Part shown: positions 7,102-15,955 of the stretch, piece after piece
Layout: every line of letters starts with the position of its first letter
How positions within the stretch are numbered: the first letter of the stretch is position 1
Origin: Cetobacterium sp. UBA6069
Lineage (GTDB): Bacteria; Fusobacteriota; Fusobacteriia; Fusobacteriales; Fusobacteriaceae
Assembly: GCA_002428805.1 (NCBI GenBank)
Contig: DIXX01000062.1
Location: 63,800-82,749, forward strand
Direction: 5' to 3'
Length of the DNA stretch: 18,950 nucleotides
The notes under the pieces: generated by a model
What the model was told of the DNA's origin: nothing
What the model saw: the letters and a program-made list of their open reading frames with translations, nothing else
Database searches by the model: none
Program-made: the position numbers and the translations under genes

Positions 7102-8017
7102 AAATGCTTGTATAAAATATCGTCAGTAAATTTTTTAAGTTTATAGAGCTCTTAGCCATATTCTTTAATTCTAATAACTTTTCTAATTTTGTATTTCTAT
7201 TGCCAATAAGAACTAAAGTATAGTTTAAAATCTCCTTTATCAACTCTCGATTATTTGTATTCAGTAAAATTTCATCTACAAAATACATCTTATCTCCAAG
7301 TGTTAAATACTCTTTTGTATTTATAAAGTCTCTTATAGATTTATACATCTCAACTTTGTGATAAAACTCCTCAGTATCTAAATAACTTTTTATATTACTT
7401 CCAATTCTTTCAAATGAACATCCCTCTTTCAAATCTATTAGAGATGAACTTTTATATAATTCAATCTCTCTTGTTTTTCCTAAAAAGAAATTATATTCCT
7501 CTTCTTCTACTCCCATCTCTTCATGAGTTTCACGAAGAAAATTCAATAAAATTGCTCTAGATTTTATTGTTGGTAGTATATTCAAACTAGATGACATCAA
7601 AATAAAAAAGCTTCCTGAATTTGGCTCTTCTATTAATTTTAGCAAAGCATTTGCAGATTCTTTTCTTAATTTCTCAACATCTCTAATTAAATATATTCTT
7701 TTTTTCCCTTCGTATGAAGTTGTTGAATCTCTGTAAGCTAACTCTCTAACTTTTTCAATTTTAATTCCTGTTATATCATCTAAAATTTCTAAATCACCAT
7801 GAGTTTCGCTCTCTATTCTAATACAACTCTCACATACTCCACAAAAATCATCTTTATAGTTACTGCAATTTAAACTCTTAGCAAAAGCTTTTGCAAACTT
7901 TTTTAAAAGCTCTCTGTCAGCACCATAAAATAGATATGTTCCTGCTTCTCTACCAAAATTAAGTTCTTTTTGAAGAAAATCAATGGCTTTTTTGTTTGAG
8001 TTAAAATCTTTAAACAT
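7100..8017 (-). CDS. DNA polymerase III delta-prime subunit-like clamp-loader ATPase (HolB)
   Basis: A 305-residue AAA+ clamp-loader-type protein. A four-cysteine zinc module is visible (C51, C59, C62, C65; CGVCESC pattern), followed by the delta-prime region KIEKVRELAYRDSTTSYEGKK (86-106 area), IYLIRDVEKLRKESANALLK (from 108) and LIEEPN (128-133). TIKSRA (150-155) is the SRC arginine-finger motif with Ala in place of Cys. The P-loop position reads FYGADRELLKKF and lacks the canonical GKT, as is common for delta-prime, which does not need to hydrolyse ATP. The C-terminal half is poorly conserved but fits the collar domain. The ATG overlaps the mreB stop by one base (TAATG), so the two are probably coupled. 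It is the last gene of the operon. A DnaX-like paralogue is less likely because of the missing P-loop. Confidence 0.85.
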   Translation of the reverse strand: MFKDFNSNKKAIDFLQKELNFGREAGTYLFYGADRELLKKFAKAFAKSLNCSNYKDDFCGVCESCIRIESETHGDLEILDDITGIKIEKVRELAYRDSTTSYEGKKRIYLIRDVEKLRKESANALLKLIEEPNSGSFFILMSSSLNILPTIKSRAILLNFLRETHEEMGVEEEEYNFFLGKTREIELYKSSSLIDLKEGCSFERIGSNIKSYLDTEEFYHKVEMYKSIRDFINTKEYLTLGDKMYFVDEILLNTNNRELIKEILNYTLVLIGNRNTKLEKLLELKNMAKSSINLKNLLTIFYTSI

Positions 8018-9051
8018 TATCTTTCGGCCTTTTCTATCTTTCTTAATACAGAGATTTGATCTAAAGCCATTCCAGCTCCTTTTACTACACTTTCTAAAGG
8101 TGAATCTGCTAATCTTACATTAAGCGATGTATGCTTTGATATAAGTTCCGGGAAGTTTCTAATTAAAGAACCTCCTCCAGCCATAACTATTCCTCTATCA
8201 ATTATATCTGCTGCTAATTCTGGTGGAGTTTTTTCTAATACATCTTTTACACAAGTTACAATCTCCATTAAAGAATCCATTATAGCCTCTCTAATCTCTT
8301 CTGATCCAACCGTTACTGATTTTGGAAGTCCTGTTATTAAATCTCTTCCCTTTATTGTCATAGTTTCCTCTTCAACTAAAGGTATAGCTGTTCCTATTTG
8401 CATTTTTATACTCTCTGCTGTTTTATCTCCAATTAGTAATGTATGAGTTTTTTTGATGTACTTTATTATATCCATATCAAAGTTATTTCCAGCCGTTCTA
8501 ATTGTTTTACTTACAACTGTTCCTCCTAATGATATTACTGCTACATCTGTAGATCCTCCACCGATATCAACAATCATATTTCCTTCAGGAGCTGATATAT
8601 CTATTCCAGAACCTAGAGCTGCAGCTCTTGCTTCCTCTATTAAGTAAGCTTTCTTCGCTCCAGCCGATAAAGTCGCTTCTAAAACTGCTCTTTTCTCTAC
8701 TCCTGTAACATCAATCGGTACACAAATCATAACTTCTGGCATAAACAAAGAGTACTTTCCAAATACCTTTTTTATAAAGTATTTTATCATTGCTTCTGTT
8801 ATATCATAATCTGCTATAACTCCTTCACTTAAAGGTTTTACTGCAACTATCGAATCAGGTGTTTTTCCTAGCATATCTTTAGCTTCATTTCCTACAGCCA
8901 AAACTTTTCTACTTTCTCTCTCCACTGCAACAACAGATGGTTCATTTAATATTATTTTTCCATGTTTTTTACTGTATACCAATGTATTTGCTGTTCCTAA
9001 ATCTATTCCTATACTTCTGCTAAATCCAGGCAGTTTCAATTTGAATCCCAC
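8017..9051 (-). CDS. mreB: Rod-shape-determining actin homologue MreB
   Basis: A 344-residue bacterial actin that polymerises under the membrane and guides side-wall peptidoglycan synthesis. Actin-fold motifs: IGIDLGTANTLVY (14-26, phosphate 1), VIADYDITEAMI (78-89), VDIGGGSTDVAVISLGG (161-177, phosphate 2) and IVMAGGGSLIRNFPEL near residue 290 (adenosine motif). The length matches the family. The start is GTG at 9051: an in-frame TAA lies directly before it and AAGGAG lies 12 bases upstream, a rather long spacing. The downstream neighbour is holB, not mreC or mreD, so the usual mreBCD cluster is not present here. DnaK and FtsA are excluded by size and by the MreB-specific text. Confidence 0.97.
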   Translation of the reverse strand: MGFKLKLPGFSRSIGIDLGTANTLVYSKKHGKIILNEPSVVAVERESRKVLAVGNEAKDMLGKTPDSIVAVKPLSEGVIADYDITEAMIKYFIKKVFGKYSLFMPEVMICVPIDVTGVEKRAVLEATLSAGAKKAYLIEEARAAALGSGIDISAPEGNMIVDIGGGSTDVAVISLGGTVVSKTIRTAGNNFDMDIIKYIKKTHTLLIGDKTAESIKMQIGTAIPLVEEETMTIKGRDLITGLPKSVTVGSEEIREAIMDSLMEIVTCVKDVLEKTPPELAADIIDRGIVMAGGGSLIRNFPELISKHTSLNVRLADSPLESVVKGAGMALDQISVLRKIEKAER

Positions 9052-9067
9052 TTAATATCACTTCTCC

Positions 9068-9439
9068 TTAACCTAAGTTTTTTTCAACTATTTTTTTTAT
9101 ATCTTCAAATTTTCCCTCTGCATACAAAGCTCCAATTAAGGCCTCGAACGCAGTCGCTTCTTTATATTCCATAACAGTACATGATTTAGGGAATGTTTTT
9201 ATATTACTATTCTTAGCTCTATTAACTAGTGCTAATTTATCCTCATCTAAGTCATCTATTATATTTTTTAAATATTTACTTTGAATTTGAGCATTTACAT
9301 GCTCTTTTACAAGTTTATTTAAATTTTTTATATTATAACCTTTATTTATGAAATGTGTTCTTATAGAAAGTTCCCATACAGAGTCACCTAAATATGCTAA
9401 AACTAATCCATTTGCTTCACGCACATTTAAATTGACCAT
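9068..9439 (-). CDS. mrnC: Mini-ribonuclease III
   Basis: A 123-residue RNase III catalytic domain without a double-stranded-RNA-binding domain, the Mini-III enzyme that trims 23S rRNA precursors in Bacillus. Motifs: LAYLGDSVWELSIR (14-27, catalytic D19), RAKNSN (74-79) and EYKEATAFEALIGALY (91-106, catalytic E99). Full family length. The ATG overlaps the 3' end of cysS by 13 bases, with GGAAGGA about nine bases upstream. The cysS-mrnC adjacency is the same as in Bacillus subtilis, which supports the call. Confidence 0.95.
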   Translation of the reverse strand: MVNLNVREANGLVLAYLGDSVWELSIRTHFINKGYNIKNLNKLVKEHVNAQIQSKYLKNIIDDLDEDKLALVNRAKNSNIKTFPKSCTVMEYKEATAFEALIGALYAEGKFEDIKKIVEKNLG

Positions 9440-10851
9440 GTTGTTTTTTCCTTCCCATCTTTTATTTTTATTCCCATCTCTAAAAGTCTATCTCTAACTT
9501 TATCTGAAAAAGCCCAGTCTTTATTTTCTCTAGCTTCTCTTCTTAATTCTAATAAAAATTCTATCAACTCTGTCGTCATATTTCCTACTTGAACCTCTAC
9601 TTTTAGTAAAACACCAAATACATCTTCCATTACATTTCTGATATACTCAATCGTAGTTTCTATAACTTCAAATCCAGCTTTTGATACTTTTTCCTCTTCC
9701 GCTGCTTTATTCAACTCTTTTACAAGCTCAAATATAGCCCCAATTCCTCCAGCTGTATTGAAATCCTCATCCATGCACTTAACAAATTTATCTTTCGATA
9801 TCTCTAACATTTGAGATAGTTCAGTTAAATCAGAACCACCTTCAACTGGTTTAGAAGTTAGCTTCTCTTTTCCTCTTGCAACAGCGTTTTCAATTCTTTC
9901 TAATCCAGCTTTACTTTGAATTAATTCATTATCAGAGAAATCAATTGGCTTTCTATAATGAGAACTTAGAATAAAGAATCTTACAACCCTTCCTTCAAAT
10001 TGCTCTAAAACTTCTCTTAAAAGGAAGAAGTTTCCTAAAGATTTTGACATCTTCTCACCTTTTACATTTATATAACCATTGTGTATCCAGTATCTTGCAA
10101 ACTCTCCACCTGTTCCACACTTTGATTGAGCTATTTCATTCTCATGATGAGGGAATATAAGATCTTGCCCTCCCCCATGGATATCAAATGTTGGTCCTAA
10201 GTACTTGTTAGACATCGCTGAACACTCTATATGCCAACCTGGTCTACCTTTACCCCAAGGTGAGTTCCAGAACGGTTCTCCCTCTTTTGCAGCTTTCCAA
10301 AGAGCAAAATCTAATGGGTTTTTCTTTATTTCCGATACATCTATTCTAGCACCACTTTGTAAATCGTCTATACTTTGTCCAGACAACTCTCCATACTCAC
10401 TCTTATAGCTATTTACATCAAAGTACACATCTCCCTGTGATTCGTATGCATACCCTTTTTGAATCAATGTTTTTATAATTTTTATCATATCACCAATATG
10501 CTCTGTAGCTTTTGGTCTAATCATTCCCTCTTCTTTTAAATTTACTTTTGCTGTATCTTCAAAGTAAGCGTCGATATATTTTTTAGCTACATCCTCAAGA
10601 GTGATTCCCTCTTCATTAGCTCTCTTTATCATCTTATCATCAACATCTGTAAAGTTTTGAACATATTTTACTTTGTATCCTCTAAATTCAAAATATCTTC
10701 TAACTGTATCGAAAAAGATTGCTGGTCTTGCATTCCCTATATGAATATAGTTATAAACTGTAGGACCACAAACATACATCGATACCTCTCCCTCTTTTAG
10801 GGGTTTAAATATTTCTAGCTCGCCTTTAAGCGTATTGTATATTTTTATCAT
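9427..10851 (-). CDS. cysS: Cysteinyl-tRNA synthetase
   Basis: A 474-residue class-I aminoacyl-tRNA synthetase. The HIGH motif is HIGN (37-40) in YNYIHIGNARPA, and KMSKS is at 267-271. The zinc ligands that select cysteine are C28 (YVCGPTVYN), C210 (GWHIECSAMS), H235 and E239 (PHHENEIAQ). Length is normal (about 465). AGGAGG lies nine bases ahead of the ATG. Only 13 bases separate it from the upstream gene, so there is no space for a T-box leader; expression appears to be set by the long operon. The next gene, mini-RNase III, overlaps its end. Confidence 0.98.
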   Translation of the reverse strand: MIKIYNTLKGELEIFKPLKEGEVSMYVCGPTVYNYIHIGNARPAIFFDTVRRYFEFRGYKVKYVQNFTDVDDKMIKRANEEGITLEDVAKKYIDAYFEDTAKVNLKEEGMIRPKATEHIGDMIKIIKTLIQKGYAYESQGDVYFDVNSYKSEYGELSGQSIDDLQSGARIDVSEIKKNPLDFALWKAAKEGEPFWNSPWGKGRPGWHIECSAMSNKYLGPTFDIHGGGQDLIFPHHENEIAQSKCGTGGEFARYWIHNGYINVKGEKMSKSLGNFFLLREVLEQFEGRVVRFFILSSHYRKPIDFSDNELIQSKAGLERIENAVARGKEKLTSKPVEGGSDLTELSQMLEISKDKFVKCMDEDFNTAGGIGAIFELVKELNKAAEEEKVSKAGFEVIETTIEYIRNVMEDVFGVLLKVEVQVGNMTTELIEFLLELRREARENKDWAFSDKVRDRLLEMGIKIKDGKEKTTWSI

Positions 10852-10864
10852 CTTTTTTAGCCTC

Positions 10865-11935
10865 CTATTTAATCGTCTTTAATAGATTTAGTGTTATCTC
10901 TTCATCTAACATTGTTGTAATCTTCAATCTATTATCTTCTGCTATACCTTTTAATTCAATATGCCCTACATCTTTATTTTTTATCTTTATATCTAGATAG
11001 CTATAAATAAATTGTTTTTGAGCTATATCCACATTTACAAAATTTTCTTTTTGTAACTCTTCTATTTCTTTACTATTCTTAGGTGTATTTATATTTACTC
11101 TCGAAGCGATTCCATCTATAAAACTGTTCCTAAAGAAATAATTCAAGAAAAATAAAAATGATCTCAATTCAGCATCTCTAGAACTTCTTAAATATAACTT
11201 GTTTTTCTCAACAATTCTATCTCCTGATAAATTATCTCCTTCAATTCCATTAAAGCTTTTTATAATATCATTTTTTCCACCAATATTAGCTCTTAATAAT
11301 ATTTCTTTCTTTAAATTTACATCTCCAGTTAAAACAAGTTCATCAAATCCACCTAATGGATTTTTTCCAAGATTTAAAATTAACATACCTAAGTTATTAT
11401 CATTTTCTCTATCTAAAATTTTCAATAAATTTTGATTAAAATATCTTTCACTTTTCAACGCTCTTTCTATATCTTTTTCTCTAGTTGCAACTAAAAAATT
11501 CCCTTTTTCTATTTTTAAATAAAGACTTTCTCCATTGAAATATTTTTTCTTATACTCCTCTTTCAAAAGATACATATCATGAGCTCTATCAAAATATGTT
11601 TCCACTCTAAATTTTATCAAAGGATAAAAATATCCAAAATCAACTATTCCAACAGCATTCTTTTTATCCGATATAAAACTACTATCTGATAATATATAGA
11701 GACCCTTTATATATTTCAATCCCTCTTTCATGCCATCATCAACATTAAAATCAGCTTTATTTAAAAGCTCTATAACATTCTCAAAATTTTTATGATTTAT
11801 ATCCTCGTTTACATAAGCTACATTTATTCTATCACTTAGATAAACTCTAGGATTCTGTTTTGTAGCGTAGAACATTCCCGCTAAAATAGATAAGCCACAA
11901 AAAATAGTCAGTGTTACTTTTAAAGTTTTATTCAT
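10865..11935 (-). CDS. Uncharacterised membrane-anchored or exported protein
   Basis: 356 residues, not recognised. The N-terminus (MNKTLKVTLTIFCGLSILAG, 1-20) is a short positive segment plus one hydrophobic stretch with no obvious cleavage site, so it is probably a signal anchor with the rest outside the membrane; a cleaved signal peptide is possible. The remainder is hydrophilic and mixed alpha/beta in character, with few cysteines and no enzyme motif I can name. A segment near 141-170 (YLKIEKGNFLVATREKDIERALK) loosely resembles bacterial substrate-domain-like proteins of the DUF3352 kind, a weak impression only. AAGGAG lies five bases ahead of the ATG. It sits 21 bases after the amidase gene and 13 bases before cysS, so it is co-transcribed with housekeeping genes. 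Composition is like its neighbours, with no sign of transfer. Confidence 0.85.
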   Translation of the reverse strand: MNKTLKVTLTIFCGLSILAGMFYATKQNPRVYLSDRINVAYVNEDINHKNFENVIELLNKADFNVDDGMKEGLKYIKGLYILSDSSFISDKKNAVGIVDFGYFYPLIKFRVETYFDRAHDMYLLKEEYKKKYFNGESLYLKIEKGNFLVATREKDIERALKSERYFNQNLLKILDRENDNNLGMLILNLGKNPLGGFDELVLTGDVNLKKEILLRANIGGKNDIIKSFNGIEGDNLSGDRIVEKNKLYLRSSRDAELRSFLFFLNYFFRNSFIDGIASRVNINTPKNSKEIEELQKENFVNVDIAQKQFIYSYLDIKIKNKDVGHIELKGIAEDNRLKITTMLDEEITLNLLKTIK

Positions 11936-11956
11936 CGGTACTCCTTCTCAATAAAT

Positions 11957-12781
11957 TTATCTACTTTTTTTTATTCTTTTTAGTTCATTCAGTACTAAAT
12001 CTATCTTTTCATTTTTACTTGATCCCGATGCAAATCTAACTTTTGCTATATCTCTTTTATTTATTGAGATATTAGCTCCATCCTCATTAAAATATTCTAA
12101 TCTTTTTATGGTGTCACCTAACGGATTTATTGCCAAACTTCCTCCCCAGAAATTAACTCCATCCTCTACTCCAACTCTGTTTACCATCACAGTAAAACAA
12201 GCATTACTTACCGATGTTGTTTTACAAATCGATTCCCAAAGATCTCCAATTTCTAAACCTTTGTTTGTAAATCTCGTCGGACTGTTAGTTATCACAAAAA
12301 TTATATGTGCTCCATCCTGTCCTAGTATATATGAACTACTCTGATGGAATACATCTTCACAGATTAGCATTCCCACTCTTCCAAACTTTGTATCAAAAGC
12401 TCTTATTTTATCTCCCTCTTTAAAATATCTTCCTTCATCGAAAAGACCATAAGTTGGCAGATAAACCTTTCTATGTCTATGTTTTAATTCTCCATCTTCT
12501 AAGTAAAAAGCTGTATTATAGTGGTATAGATCTTCCCCTAATTCAACTGCTCCAAATATTATAGATATTTTTTTAGAAAGCTCTAGTAATATTTGTGGTA
12601 CTTTCTCTATAGCTACATCATATACCATTTCTTCTAATAAATATCCTGTTAAAGATAACTCTGGAAAAACAACTATCTCTGTTCCTTTTTCTATCTCTTT
12701 TTGAATTACCTCTACCATTCTAGTTAAATTTTTCTCTGTATTTCCTAATATCGGCTTTGTTTGAGCTAAAAATATGTTCAT
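11957..12781 (-). CDS. Nitrilase-superfamily carbon-nitrogen hydrolase (amidase)
   Basis: A 274-residue single-domain C-N hydrolase. The Glu-Lys-Cys triad is visible: E41 in VVFPELSLTGY, K105 in HRKVYLPTYGLFDE and C141 in GMLICEDVFH. Text such as GNTEKNLTRM near the N-terminus and FPELSLTGY resembles the glutaminase domain of NAD+ synthetases, but no synthetase domain follows, so this is a free-standing hydrolase. The substrate cannot be read from the sequence; candidates are omega-amidase-like or other small-amide substrates, or an ammonia-supplying partner for a separate NadE. AAGGAGAGG precedes the ATG. It lies 17 bases after ispD in the operon. Confidence 0.85.
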   Translation of the reverse strand: MNIFLAQTKPILGNTEKNLTRMVEVIQKEIEKGTEIVVFPELSLTGYLLEEMVYDVAIEKVPQILLELSKKISIIFGAVELGEDLYHYNTAFYLEDGELKHRHRKVYLPTYGLFDEGRYFKEGDKIRAFDTKFGRVGMLICEDVFHQSSSYILGQDGAHIIFVITNSPTRFTNKGLEIGDLWESICKTTSVSNACFTVMVNRVGVEDGVNFWGGSLAINPLGDTIKRLEYFNEDGANISINKRDIAKVRFASGSSKNEKIDLVLNELKRIKKSR

Positions 12782-12798
12782 CTACCTCTCCTTATCAC

Positions 12799-13482
12799 TT
12801 AAAGAAATTTTAAATCTTCTACTGTTGTAATTTTTATGTTGTCATAATCTCCTATAACAACCTTTATCTGTCCACCTATTCTTTCTACTAAAGAAGCATC
12901 ATCTGTTCCTAAAAAATTATCTTCTCTAGCTTTGGTATAAGCTTTTTTTAATATCTCTGCTCTAAAAATCTGGGGTGTATGAACTGCAATATACTCCTCC
13001 CTCTTAGGAGTTTCTATAACCATACCAGTAGAATCTACTCTTTTTATAGTATCTTTTAATGGTACTCCAACAACGACACCTGCTAAATTTTTATTTTCAT
13101 TTAGCATTTCAAAACTTTCAGAAAAATATCTCTCTTTTAAAAATGGTCTCACACCATCCTGTACAGCTATTATACTATTATCTTCACAATATTCCAACGC
13201 ATTTTCTATAGAATATTGTCTTTCTTCTCCACCAGCTACAACTTTTTTTACTTTTAAAATTTTATATCTTTCACAAATTTCAGTTACGATTGTAACTGAT
13301 TCCTCTCCAGTAACAACTACGATATCTTTTATAAAGTTGCTCTTTTGAGCGGTTTCTAAAGCAAAAATAAAAAGTGGTTTACTATCTATTTCTAAAAACT
13401 GTTTAGGATAACCCAAGTTCATCCTTTTCCCTACTCCAGCTGCTGCAACAATCAAAGTTATTTTAGAGTCACCACAGTACAT
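12799..13482 (-). CDS. ispD: 2-C-methyl-D-erythritol 4-phosphate cytidylyltransferase
   Basis: A 227-residue enzyme of the MEP isoprenoid pathway that joins CTP and methylerythritol phosphate. Motifs: IVAAAGVGKRM (11-21) with R20, PKQFL with K27 (the same numbers as the E. coli catalytic Arg20 and Lys27), VQDGVRPFL (107-115), VVGVPLKDTIK (137-147), VHTPQIFR (167-174) and TDDASLVE (193-200). The ATG lies 25 bases inside the 3' end of mutS2 but has a perfect AGGAGG six bases upstream, which fixes this start despite the overlap. ispF is not next to it. Full length, no anomalies. Confidence 0.96.
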   Translation of the reverse strand: MYCGDSKITLIVAAAGVGKRMNLGYPKQFLEIDSKPLFIFALETAQKSNFIKDIVVVTGEESVTIVTEICERYKILKVKKVVAGGEERQYSIENALEYCEDNSIIAVQDGVRPFLKERYFSESFEMLNENKNLAGVVVGVPLKDTIKRVDSTGMVIETPKREEYIAVHTPQIFRAEILKKAYTKAREDNFLGTDDASLVERIGGQIKVVIGDYDNIKITTVEDLKFL

Positions 13483-15797
13483 CCTATTCCTCCTTCGTTA
13501 TGTCCTCCAGCTCTGAAGTTTTTAACATATCTAGATGTTTTTAAAAATTCCATAATTCCATTTCTTAAGGCTCCTGTTCCTTTTCCATGAATAACATATA
13601 TCTCTGTATATCCATTCATTAAGGCTCTATCCATATAAGTCTCTAACTCATAAATTCCTTCATCTACAAGCTTACCTCTTAAGTCTACCTCATTTTTAAC
13701 TTTCGTCTTTGTATGGGCATTTATTGGTCTATACTCTTTCTTCTTTGGTTCAACCACAACTTTAACATCGTCCATCGAAACTTCTAACTTTAAAATTCCA
13801 GCTTGAATGTTTAAAGTTTCTTTATTTAAATTGATTTTATTAACAATTGCATATTGATTTAAGCTATTTACAAACACTCTTTCTCCAACTTTATAATCAA
13901 TTTTTCTTGCAACTTTTGGCTTTACTTCAACATTTTCAGTTTTCTCTTCTTGTAAAGATGTTCTAAGCATATTAAGCTTCTTTTGAACCTCTTTCATATC
14001 CTCTTTTGTTTTATCCTCTTTTTGAATTTTATTTACTAAAGCAGCAGCTTTATTTTGCATATCTCTCATCATTGATTCTGCTTTTTCATAAGCTTCTTTT
14101 AAAATTTGATTTTTCTCTTTTTCTAAAACTCTTAGTTTCTCCTCATATTCCTCTTTATCTTTTTGAGCTTGAGCTTTTAAAATATCTACTTCAATCTGCT
14201 TTGCTTCTAATTCTAAAGATTTATCTTTGATGTTAGATATCATCTTTTCTACTTTTTTATCCTCATCACTAATATAGCTCTTTGCCTTCTCTATGATTAT
14301 TTCAGATACACCTAATCTTCTTGCTATAGTTAATGCGTTACTTTCTCCTGGAACACCTATTAACAGCTTATACGTCGGCGATAGAGTCTCTACATCGAAC
14401 TCCATTGATGCTGTTTCTATATCAACTTCATTATAACCATAAGCTTTAACTTCACTGTAGTGAGTAGTTATCATTGATTTACATTTTTTATCCTTTAAAT
14501 AATCGATTACAGCCATTGCAAAAGCTGATCCTTCCATTGGATCTGTTCCTGATCCTAACTCATCTAATAGCACTAATGAAGCTTTTGTTACTGAATTTAA
14601 TATCTCTTGGATATTTTTCAAGTGAGCAGAGAATGATGATAAAGATTGTTCAATACTTTGTTCATCTCCTATATCAGCATAAACTCCTCCAAAGAATCCT
14701 ATACTCGTCTTTTCATCTGCTGGAATTGGAACTCCTGCTAAAGTCATTAAAGTTAGTAGTCCTGCTGTTTTTAAAGCGACAGTCTTACCACCTGTATTTG
14801 GTCCTGTTATTAAAAGTGTATTATACTCTTTTCCTATTTCGAATGTTAAAGGTACAACTACATTTGGATTAATAAATGGGTGTCTTGCCTTTACTAAAGA
14901 AACCATCTCTTTATTATTTATCTCTGGAATACTACATTTTTTTTCCACTCCATATTGAGATTTTGCATTTAATATATCTAAATACATTATTGCGTTTCCT
15001 ATTTCATTTATAACTGAAGTATTTAATCTTACTTGATCTGTTAGTCTTAAAAGAATTTTTCTGATCTCTTCTCTCTCTCTAACTTCTAACTCTCTCATTT
15101 TATTATTCAGCGATACAATCGATATAGGCTCTATAAAGACAGTTGAGCCACTAGATGACCTATCATGCTCAATACCTTTGATAAGACCTTTAAAATCAGT
15201 TTTAATAGGTATTACGCTTCTTCCATCTCTAGTTGTTATGATTTTTTCTTGAATAGCTTTCGCATAGTTTGGATTTGCAAACAATTCATCAAACTTTCTC
15301 TTGATATTTGTTACCATATTCTTTTTTTGGAATCTTAACTCTCTTAAATCAAGAGAAGCGTCATCTTTTATGTTTCTCTCTGGATCTATAGTCTTATTAA
15401 TAAGATCTTCAAAATTTTTCAACGTTGGAACAGATATAAACTTACCTCTAAGGTTTTTATATTTCTCTAAAGTTTCTAATCTCCCTTTAAATATTCTGAA
15501 AATTCTTAAGTTTATATTTAAAGACCAAAGATCATCTGGTTCTAAATACATTCCTACCAATTGAGATTTTCTAGTTATATTGCTGATATCTTTCATTCCA
15601 GCAGGTTCAAATCCACCATCAAATTTTAAAAAATCCATAAAATCATTAACAATCTCTAACTCTTTTTTTAAAGAGTTGATATCTTTAAATGTTTCTAACT
15701 CTAAAATTCTTTCTTGGTTTTCTTCAATTGTTACATATTGTGATAACTCTTCTCTTAATTTATTAAATTCTAATACTTTATAGCTATGAATATTCAT
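13458..15797 (-). CDS. mutS2: Endonuclease MutS2
   Basis: A 779-residue MutS2. In order: an N-terminal helical core/clamp region (about 1-290), the ABC-type ATPase with Walker A TGPNTGGKTVALK (331-343), signature-region SSFSAHLKNI (387-396), Walker B SLVLLDELGSGTDP (407-420) and TTHYSEVKAYG (444-454), then a long charged coiled coil (about 510-620), a KOW-like beta region, and a C-terminal Smr nuclease domain with VDLRG (704-708) and IHGKGTG (736-742). MutS2 acts on branched DNA and, in Bacillus, on collided ribosomes; it is not the mismatch repair MutS. AGGTG lies eight bases ahead of the ATG. First gene of an eight-gene operon; its end overlaps ispD. Length matches the family (about 780). 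Confidence 0.97.
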   Translation of the reverse strand: MNIHSYKVLEFNKLREELSQYVTIEENQERILELETFKDINSLKKELEIVNDFMDFLKFDGGFEPAGMKDISNITRKSQLVGMYLEPDDLWSLNINLRIFRIFKGRLETLEKYKNLRGKFISVPTLKNFEDLINKTIDPERNIKDDASLDLRELRFQKKNMVTNIKRKFDELFANPNYAKAIQEKIITTRDGRSVIPIKTDFKGLIKGIEHDRSSSGSTVFIEPISIVSLNNKMRELEVREREEIRKILLRLTDQVRLNTSVINEIGNAIMYLDILNAKSQYGVEKKCSIPEINNKEMVSLVKARHPFINPNVVVPLTFEIGKEYNTLLITGPNTGGKTVALKTAGLLTLMTLAGVPIPADEKTSIGFFGGVYADIGDEQSIEQSLSSFSAHLKNIQEILNSVTKASLVLLDELGSGTDPMEGSAFAMAVIDYLKDKKCKSMITTHYSEVKAYGYNEVDIETASMEFDVETLSPTYKLLIGVPGESNALTIARRLGVSEIIIEKAKSYISDEDKKVEKMISNIKDKSLELEAKQIEVDILKAQAQKDKEEYEEKLRVLEKEKNQILKEAYEKAESMMRDMQNKAAALVNKIQKEDKTKEDMKEVQKKLNMLRTSLQEEKTENVEVKPKVARKIDYKVGERVFVNSLNQYAIVNKINLNKETLNIQAGILKLEVSMDDVKVVVEPKKKEYRPINAHTKTKVKNEVDLRGKLVDEGIYELETYMDRALMNGYTEIYVIHGKGTGALRNGIMEFLKTSRYVKNFRAGGHNEGGIGCTVVTLK

Positions 15798-15834
15798 TTA
15801 CATATCACCTTTTCTATATATATTTTACCTTGTT

Positions 15835-15863
15835 ATTATAGCATATTTAGTAGTTTTTATAAA
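15835..15863 (-). promoter_or_regulatory. Promoter of the mutS2 operon
   Basis: On the minus strand an extended -10, TGCTATAAT (hexamer 15835-15840), lies 17 bases downstream of a weak -35 TTTATA (15858-15863). The leader to the mutS2 ATG is about 30 bases. It is arranged back-to-back with the rpmB promoter. Confidence 0.65.
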
Positions 15864-15889
15864 CTATTCCAAATAATTTAAAAAATACC

Positions 15890-15918
15890 TTGATATTTTC
15901 TTTCGATAATGGTATAAT
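15890..15918 (+). promoter_or_regulatory. Strong promoter of rpmB
   Basis: TTGATA (15890-15895), a 17-base spacer and TATAAT (15913-15918) with a TGG extended -10. This is close to the sigma-70/sigma-A consensus, as expected for a ribosomal protein gene. The start site would be near 15925, leaving a leader of about 30 bases. Confidence 0.85.
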
Positions 15919-15955
15919 TATTTGCATGTTTATAACGAAAGAGAGGTGTAATAGA

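Noticed and set aside
10852..10864. T-box leader for cysS
   Set aside because: Only 13 bases separate cysS from the upstream gene, and the upstream coding sequence shows no T-box text.
14474..14872. 132-codon open frame antisense to mutS2
   Set aside because: Leu-rich shadow of the MutS2 ATPase region, no initiation signals.
15890..15955. Longer L28 start
   Set aside because: The extra codons overlap the -35 and -10 boxes and do not resemble L28; the ATG at 15956 has a proper ribosome site.
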